A stretch of 64,000 nucleotides of DNA from Rhodospirillaceae bacterium (lineage in GTDB: Bacteria; Pseudomonadota; Alphaproteobacteria; Rhodospirillales; Casp-alpha2): contig JAERTE010000148.1 of NCBI GenBank assembly GCA_016845145.1, forward strand, positions 1-64,000. The letters run 5' to 3'. The first letter of the stretch is position 1; every line of letters begins with the position of its first letter. The notes beneath the pieces are model-generated. The model was given only the letters and a program-made list of their open reading frames with translations, was not told the origin of the DNA and ran no database searches. Shown one piece after another: positions 58,786 to 64,000 of this stretch. The position numbers and the translations under genes are program-made.

Positions 58786-60039
58786 ATGAACGACGCGGTA
58801 ACTTCCACGTGGCGCGCCTGGGCCGTTTGGGCCGTGGGGGCGCTGTTCTTTTTTTATGCGTTCCTGCATCGCGTGGCGCCGAGTGTCATGGTGCCCGACC
58901 TGATGCGGGATTTCCAAGTTGGCGCCTCGGCATTGGGCGGCTTGTCGGCTTTTTATTTTTACGCCTACGTGGCCGTGCAAATGCCGACGGGTTTGATGGC
59001 GGACCGTTTCGGCCCGCGCCGACTGCTGACTGCGGCTGCGCTGGTTTCCGCGATTGGTGGATTGTTATTCTCCAGTGCCGATAGTCTCAACATCGCGGGG
59101 CTTGGACGGTTGCTGGTCGGCTTGGGGGCGGGATTTGGGTTTGTCTGTACGCTCAGAATGATCACCGATTGGTTTCCGCCGCAGCGCCTGGCTTTGCTGA
59201 CCGGCGCGACCATGATGCTCGGTATGGCCGGGGGTGTTTTCGGCCAGGCGCCGTTGGCGCTGGTGGTCGAAAATGTGGGGTGGCGACCGGCGATGACCGG
59301 TGTGGCGCTTATCGGCTTCGTGATCGCGCTGGGTGCGTGGCTGATCACCAAGGATCAACGTGGCGCCAGTGGTGTCGTGCATCATGCACCTTCGATTTTG
59401 GGCGGGCTGCGGGTTGTGTTGTCCAATCCCCAAACCTGGGTGCTTGCCGGATATGGATTTACCATTGTTGTGATCATGTTTGCGTTTGGCTCGCTTTGGG
59501 GTGTGCCGTACCTGCAACAGGTGCATGGTATGTCGCGGCCAGACGCGGCGTTTTCGGCATCGCTGATTTTGCTTGGCTGGGGTTTGTTTTCGCCCGTTGT
59601 CGGGTGGTTGTCGGACCGCTGGCGGCGGCGCAAGCTGCCGATGATATTGGGGGCATTGCTGACATTAGTAACCATGGCTCTGGTTCTCTACGTTCCTGAA
59701 TTATCAGGATTGACGATCAAGGTGTTGTTGTTCCTTTGCGGCGTTTCCATGGCCGGCATGGTTGTGACGTTCGCTACCGTTCGCGAACACAACGAAAATG
59801 CTCATGCCGGAACGGCCATGGCGTTCGTCAATATGGCGGTGATTGGCTCCGGAGCGGTCATGCAACCTGTGACCGGTTGGCTTTTGGATCGCAACTGGGA
59901 CGGCATGGTTGTTGCCGGTGTGCGGATCTATTCACCCGAAGCTTATGAGGCGGCTTTCGTGGTTTTGCCGCTAAGCTGCGTCTGCGCGTTGGTGCTGGCT
60001 GTGTTGGTTCGCGAAACCTATGCGCGGCCTCAAAAGTAG
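58786..60039 (+). CDS. MFS transporter
   Basis: 12-TM-like; QMPTGLMADRFGPRRLLTAAALVSAIGGLLF. Confidence 0.92.
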   Translation: MNDAVTSTWRAWAVWAVGALFFFYAFLHRVAPSVMVPDLMRDFQVGASALGGLSAFYFYAYVAVQMPTGLMADRFGPRRLLTAAALVSAIGGLLFSSADSLNIAGLGRLLVGLGAGFGFVCTLRMITDWFPPQRLALLTGATMMLGMAGGVFGQAPLALVVENVGWRPAMTGVALIGFVIALGAWLITKDQRGASGVVHHAPSILGGLRVVLSNPQTWVLAGYGFTIVVIMFAFGSLWGVPYLQQVHGMSRPDAAFSASLILLGWGLFSPVVGWLSDRWRRRKLPMILGALLTLVTMALVLYVPELSGLTIKVLLFLCGVSMAGMVVTFATVREHNENAHAGTAMAFVNMAVIGSGAVMQPVTGWLLDRNWDGMVVAGVRIYSPEAYEAAFVVLPLSCVCALVLAVLVRETYARPQK

Positions 60040-60042
60040 GCG

Positions 60043-61020
60043 CTATTCCAACACATCGGAGTTTGGCTCGTATCGTTTGTGCCATTGCCGCCAGAGCGGG
60101 CTATCACCGTCAAGATGCCGCCATTGGCGCACGGCGACGCGAATGGCGGTGCGGGCGGAGCGCGTGTTGTCTACCTCCTCTTTTTCAGGCGCGGTTTGAG
60201 TTTTCATGGCCTGCCAGACCATGTGTTTCGCAGCCTTGATCTCGTCTGGCGCGAAAGTGTCGATCAGGCTTTGGAAGTGGTTATGAGCGGCAGTGTCGAA
60301 ATGCTTCCGCTCGCCCAAGATATCGCGTGCCGGATTGGGAGGGAAGAAAGCCAGGCACGGAACCCATCCCGGAGGGACAGGCACATTGGCAGATTGTGTC
60401 CGGCCCCGGCCAAGCAATTCGGGTAGAATATGTGTGTGCGGCCCCAAAGGTGTCTCACCACCGGTTGCCGGGATTTCCTGTTTCACTTCGATGCGGCCGA
60501 GTTTCGATTGGAAAACCCGATCCGGATGAGCTGCTTTGATCGCTGTAACAACTTGGGGCGGGAGCTCCAAGAACGACGTGCCCAGATGTGCACGCAAGGT
60601 CTCGATCAACGTCGCGTTATCGGTGCGTAGGCAGGGCAGCAAATGCGGTACGCCAAGCCCGAGATCGAACAGCAACGCGCCATCATCATCACCGCAAAGA
60701 GCATTTTCGTCGGGACCTAGCTCGGTCAAACCGCGCGCAGCGCAAATGACGGCGGCGCTCTCCGGTAGGCAAACCATGACCCCGTGTGTCCAGGCCGTCG
60801 GAATTTTCGACAATCCCTCGTAAGGGACGATGCGGATCTCGTCGTGCACGCGGATTTCGATGGCACCACGCCGCGTCACGATGCGCAGTTCGCTGGCATC
60901 GGTTTCTTCACCGGCATTGCGATGGAACTCCGCCAATGCGCCGAACGTGCCGAGGCTCCAGCCTGTCGCCGGGTCAGCAATGGCCGCGCGCAGGACCTGT
61001 TCTACATCTCGCCATCTCAT
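60043..61020 (-). CDS. Conserved hypothetical protein
   Basis: MRWRDVEQVLRAAIADPATGWSLGTFGALAEFHR...; family not confidently recognised. Confidence 0.7.
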   Translation of the reverse strand: MRWRDVEQVLRAAIADPATGWSLGTFGALAEFHRNAGEETDASELRIVTRRGAIEIRVHDEIRIVPYEGLSKIPTAWTHGVMVCLPESAAVICAARGLTELGPDENALCGDDDGALLFDLGLGVPHLLPCLRTDNATLIETLRAHLGTSFLELPPQVVTAIKAAHPDRVFQSKLGRIEVKQEIPATGGETPLGPHTHILPELLGRGRTQSANVPVPPGWVPCLAFFPPNPARDILGERKHFDTAAHNHFQSLIDTFAPDEIKAAKHMVWQAMKTQTAPEKEEVDNTRSARTAIRVAVRQWRHLDGDSPLWRQWHKRYEPNSDVLE

Positions 61021-61067
61021 GTTCACCATGATAACGTCCGCCGCAAATAATGGGAGAGCCACTTACA

Positions 61068-61487
61068 ATGAGATACCTGCATACCATGGTCCGGATTACG
61101 GACATTGACGCATCCGTTCATTTTTACTGCGATCTTCTCGGTCTTCACGAGACCCGCCGCATTGAGCGCCCGGAACACGGCTATTCGCTGGTGTTCGTCG
61201 CCGCCGATGCCAATCCCGATTCCGAAATCGAGTTGACCTACAACCACGACCCCGAAGAGTACGCCGGTGGCCGCAACTTCGGCCACTTGGCGTTCCGCGT
61301 CGATGATATCTACGCCGCCTGCCAAAAGCTGCAGGACGGCGGTGTCACCATCAACCGGCCGCCTCGTGACGGCCGCATGGCCTTCGTGCGTTCGCCCGAC
61401 GGGATTTCCATCGAGCTGCTGCAGGAAGGTGATCCGCTGGAAGCCGCCGAGCCTTGGGCATCCATGGAAAACACCGGTAGTTGGTAA
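61068..61487 (+). CDS. gloA: Lactoylglutathione lyase (glyoxalase I family)
   Basis: HTMVRITDIDASVHFYCDLLGL; RNFGHLAFRVDDIYAACQKLQDGGV. Confidence 0.94.
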   Translation: MRYLHTMVRITDIDASVHFYCDLLGLHETRRIERPEHGYSLVFVAADANPDSEIELTYNHDPEEYAGGRNFGHLAFRVDDIYAACQKLQDGGVTINRPPRDGRMAFVRSPDGISIELLQEGDPLEAAEPWASMENTGSW

Positions 61488-61503
61488 CCGGGCGCCTGGT
61501 AGA

Positions 61504-62475
61504 CTATTCGCTACCGGGTGGCGGCACCTTGATCGGGCCGAGCGCTTCGACGATCTGGTCCTGGCTGGGCGCCGGTTTCGGCTCGTAACCGTCCAGCGCA
61601 TCGACGATGGCACCCAGGCGCTCGGGCGTGGTGCCGCAACACCCGCCGATGATCCGTGCACCGCAATCGCGGGCCAACCGCGCATATTCGGCCATCACCT
61701 CGTTGGTGCCGGAGTACACGACCTGGCCGTCGATCATCTGCGGAATGCCGCAGTTGCCCTTGGCGATGATCACGTCGTTGTCGTCGGCGGCCTCACACAG
61801 GCCGACCACCGTATCGATCAGCATCGACGGACCGGCGCCGCAGTTGGCGCCAAAGGCTGTCAGGCGTGGCTCAAACGTATGGGTGAACTCAACCGCTTTT
61901 TCCGGCGTGTCGCCCATCATGGTGCGGCTGGCGGTATCGAAGGTCATGGTCGAAACCACCGGCAGGCCGGTGCGGTGCGCGGCGCGGATGGCGGCGGAGA
62001 GCTCATCGAATGCGAAGATGGTCTCGATCCAGATCACATCGACGCCGCCTTCGGCCAGAGCGCTCATCTGCTCAAAAAAAGCAGCTTCGGCCGCGTCGCT
62101 GGTCAGTGTGCCGAAGGGCTCCATCATTTCGCCCGTGGGGCCGACCGAGCCGCCGACGACGACCGTCCGTTCGCTCGCATCGGCGGCGGCGCGCGCCAAC
62201 TGGGCGCCCGCGATGTTGATTTCGCGTGTCTTGTCTTCGATCTTGTCGAGCTTCAAGCGGCACGGATTGGAGCCGAACGTGTTGGTCAAGATGATGTCGG
62301 CGCCGGCTTCAATGAAGCTTTCGTGCAGCCACGTGACATGTTCGGTGCCGTCCAAATTCCACAAATCCGGCGGGCGTCCGGCGGGCAGGCCGCGCGTCAT
62401 CATGTTGGTACCGGTGCCGCCGTCGGCAATCAGGTAGTCGCGTTCAGCCAATAGATCGGCGAGGACAGTGCTCAT
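61504..62475 (-). CDS. Betaine-homocysteine-type S-methyltransferase family protein
   Basis: ADGGTGTNMMTRGL; FGANCGAGPSM; RIIGGCCGTTPERL. Confidence 0.93.
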   Translation of the reverse strand: MSTVLADLLAERDYLIADGGTGTNMMTRGLPAGRPPDLWNLDGTEHVTWLHESFIEAGADIILTNTFGSNPCRLKLDKIEDKTREINIAGAQLARAAADASERTVVVGGSVGPTGEMMEPFGTLTSDAAEAAFFEQMSALAEGGVDVIWIETIFAFDELSAAIRAAHRTGLPVVSTMTFDTASRTMMGDTPEKAVEFTHTFEPRLTAFGANCGAGPSMLIDTVVGLCEAADDNDVIIAKGNCGIPQMIDGQVVYSGTNEVMAEYARLARDCGARIIGGCCGTTPERLGAIVDALDGYEPKPAPSQDQIVEALGPIKVPPPGSE

Positions 62476-62484
62476 GGTTCGTTC

Positions 62485-62688
62485 CTATTCTTGTTTCTGC
62501 CGCTTGGCCGCCTCGCGACGGTTGCGTGCCTGGATGACGATGTCGCGGCGGCGGTCCAAACTGGCCGACGCCCATTCCGCCACTTCTTCCAATGACCGCC
62601 AGCAGCCGATGCACATGTTGGTTTCCTGGTCGAGCTCGCAAATGCCGACGCAGGGCGAAACCACGGACAAAGATGCAGGTTCACTCAT
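62485..62688 (-). CDS. DUF1289 family protein
   Basis: SPCVGICELDQETNMCIGCWRSLEEVAEWA. Confidence 0.9.
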   Translation of the reverse strand: MSEPASLSVVSPCVGICELDQETNMCIGCWRSLEEVAEWASASLDRRRDIVIQARNRREAAKRQKQE

Positions 62689-62797
62689 CCGCTGGACCTA
62701 AGCCCCGAGGCCCGGAAAATCAAGCTTCATCGGCGACGCTCCAACGTTAATCAATCATATCCGCAATCGGCTGCGAGCTCAAAGAGGGTGGTTTCTG

Positions 62798-63757
62798 TCA
62801 ACGTACGCCCAATAGTAACAAGACGCCTGCCAAAGACACCACCGACAACAGCGTCGACAGCAAGATCGATGTCGCCACGGTTGCCGTGCCGGTGTCGTAT
62901 CGCAGGCCGAACAGATAGACGTTGATACCCACTGGCGTCGCCGCCACGATGACAACGATGCTCAGCCACATGGGGGCGAGGTCGAACACGTGCGCGCCGA
63001 TGACGTAGGCCGCCAGCGGGTGCAGCACCAGTTTCAGGAACGTCGCCACACCGGCCTGCGGTAACGCGCCTTTAAGCTCGTAGCGCGCCAGTGACGCCCC
63101 CAATACAAACAGCGAGCACGGTATCGCTGCCGCACCCAACAAGCCCAAGAACCGATCCGCCGGGCCGGGCAGGGCAAAGCCCGCCGTCTTCCACGCGACA
63201 CCCGCCAACAGGCCCATGATGATTGGGTTGGTGACCAATCCGCGGATCACATCGTACAGTAACGCCGCAATCCGCCCACGCCGGCCTTTTGCCGCCTCGA
63301 CCATCACCGTGACGACGAAAAACAGCTGCCACGAGTGAAACGAGATAATCAAAAACACCGGCAACAACCCGGCCTCGCCATAGGCCAAATGCACCAACGG
63401 CAGGCCCAGCATCACCGTATTGCCGAAACCGCCGCTCATGCCCACCACCGAGGCGGTTGCCCAATCGCGTCCGAACCACCGCTTCGAAATCCAGATGCCG
63501 ATGCCCCATGCGAGATACCCGGCTCCGTAATAGGCGATCAGAAACTCCCACTCGATGGGGTCCGGCATATCGCGCGTCGCCATGGCCCTGAACAACATCG
63601 CTGGCACGGCAAAATTGAAGACGAAGGTGCCCAGCCCTTCCGTGCCGGCGGCGCTGATCCAGGCGAAGCGCGTTGCCGCAAACCCGATGCCGACGATGGC
63701 GAAAACCGGCAAGATGATGTCGATAAGAACGGACATGACGCCAGCATCGCCATTCAT
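62798..63757 (-). CDS. AEC family transporter (auxin efflux carrier-like)
   Basis: ILPVFAIVGIGFAATRFAWI; GGFGNTVMLGLPLV; 10-TM-like. Confidence 0.92.
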   Translation of the reverse strand: MNGDAGVMSVLIDIILPVFAIVGIGFAATRFAWISAAGTEGLGTFVFNFAVPAMLFRAMATRDMPDPIEWEFLIAYYGAGYLAWGIGIWISKRWFGRDWATASVVGMSGGFGNTVMLGLPLVHLAYGEAGLLPVFLIISFHSWQLFFVVTVMVEAAKGRRGRIAALLYDVIRGLVTNPIIMGLLAGVAWKTAGFALPGPADRFLGLLGAAAIPCSLFVLGASLARYELKGALPQAGVATFLKLVLHPLAAYVIGAHVFDLAPMWLSIVVIVAATPVGINVYLFGLRYDTGTATVATSILLSTLLSVVSLAGVLLLLGVR

Positions 63758-63815
63758 GGCAGAAAGGCAAGATGGGCTTATTGCCTCCGTGGAGTTCCGT
63801 TGCTAGCGTGACGTC

Positions 63816-64000
63816 ATGATGAAATTGTTCTATTCCGGCACCTCGCCCTACGCCCGCATCGCCCGCATTTCCGCCGGCGTTTGCGACGTCGACCATGCCG
63901 GTGGTCACATCGCCTCCGCGCAATTGCGCACCGACGAAAACCCTGTGCTTCAATACAACTGCACCGGCCGCGTACCGACATTGGTCGATGGCGACACTAT
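63816..64000 (+). CDS. Glutathione S-transferase, N-terminus (runs off window)
   Basis: MMKLFYSGTSPYARIARI...NCTGRVPTLVDGDT thioredoxin-like GST N-terminal domain. Confidence 0.85.
   Translation, partial: MMKLFYSGTSPYARIARISAGVCDVDHAGGHIASAQLRTDENPVLQYNCTGRVPTLVDGDT

Noticed and set aside
61267-62454. 395-aa plus-strand ORF opposite the BHMT-like gene
   Set aside because: Antisense to a gene with intact GGCCG zinc motif; no recognisable motifs of its own.

Overview
The window looks like alphaproteobacterial (Rhodospirillales-like) chromosome. Its centre is an essentially complete oxidative-type reverse dissimilatory sulfite reductase (rDsr) locus, dsrABEFHCMK-L1-L2-JOP-[TrpD2-like]-N, about 22.0-37.0 kb on the + strand. 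It diverges from a small operon (alpha-ketoglutarate dioxygenase, two small uncharacterised proteins, truncated CysG-like siroheme enzyme). Left of it (0-18.4 kb) is accessory DNA: an IS66-like edge, IS481-, IS1182- and IS3-type transposase remnants, and a ~225-bp direct repeat (141-365 and 12852-13077). The repeat brackets a GntR/TRAP/DapA-like/hydantoinase/M20/three-part Hcn-like dehydrogenase catabolic module. A second region (14.4-18.4 kb) is bracketed by a duplicated 3' end of a PEP-mutase-family gene. Right of dsr are ordinary chromosomal genes: two-component signalling, PHA synthase, SpoIIE/STAS partner switching next to an Mla operon, cysC, gapR-like, HD-GYP, metabolic enzymes and transporters. 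Best leads: (1) tandem dsrL paralogs whose pyridine-nucleotide domains differ at the cofactor-discriminating motif (TSLFP vs VYRRP), (2) a 983-aa HcnA-HcnB-HcnC-like single-chain fusion, (3) a STAS protein placed between a SpoIIE/kinase protein and MlaEFD, (4) the dsr-divergent operon with two uncharacterised small proteins, (5) a perfect 28-bp palindrome between the GntR and TRAP genes. All functional calls come from reading motifs by eye; no database search was run.
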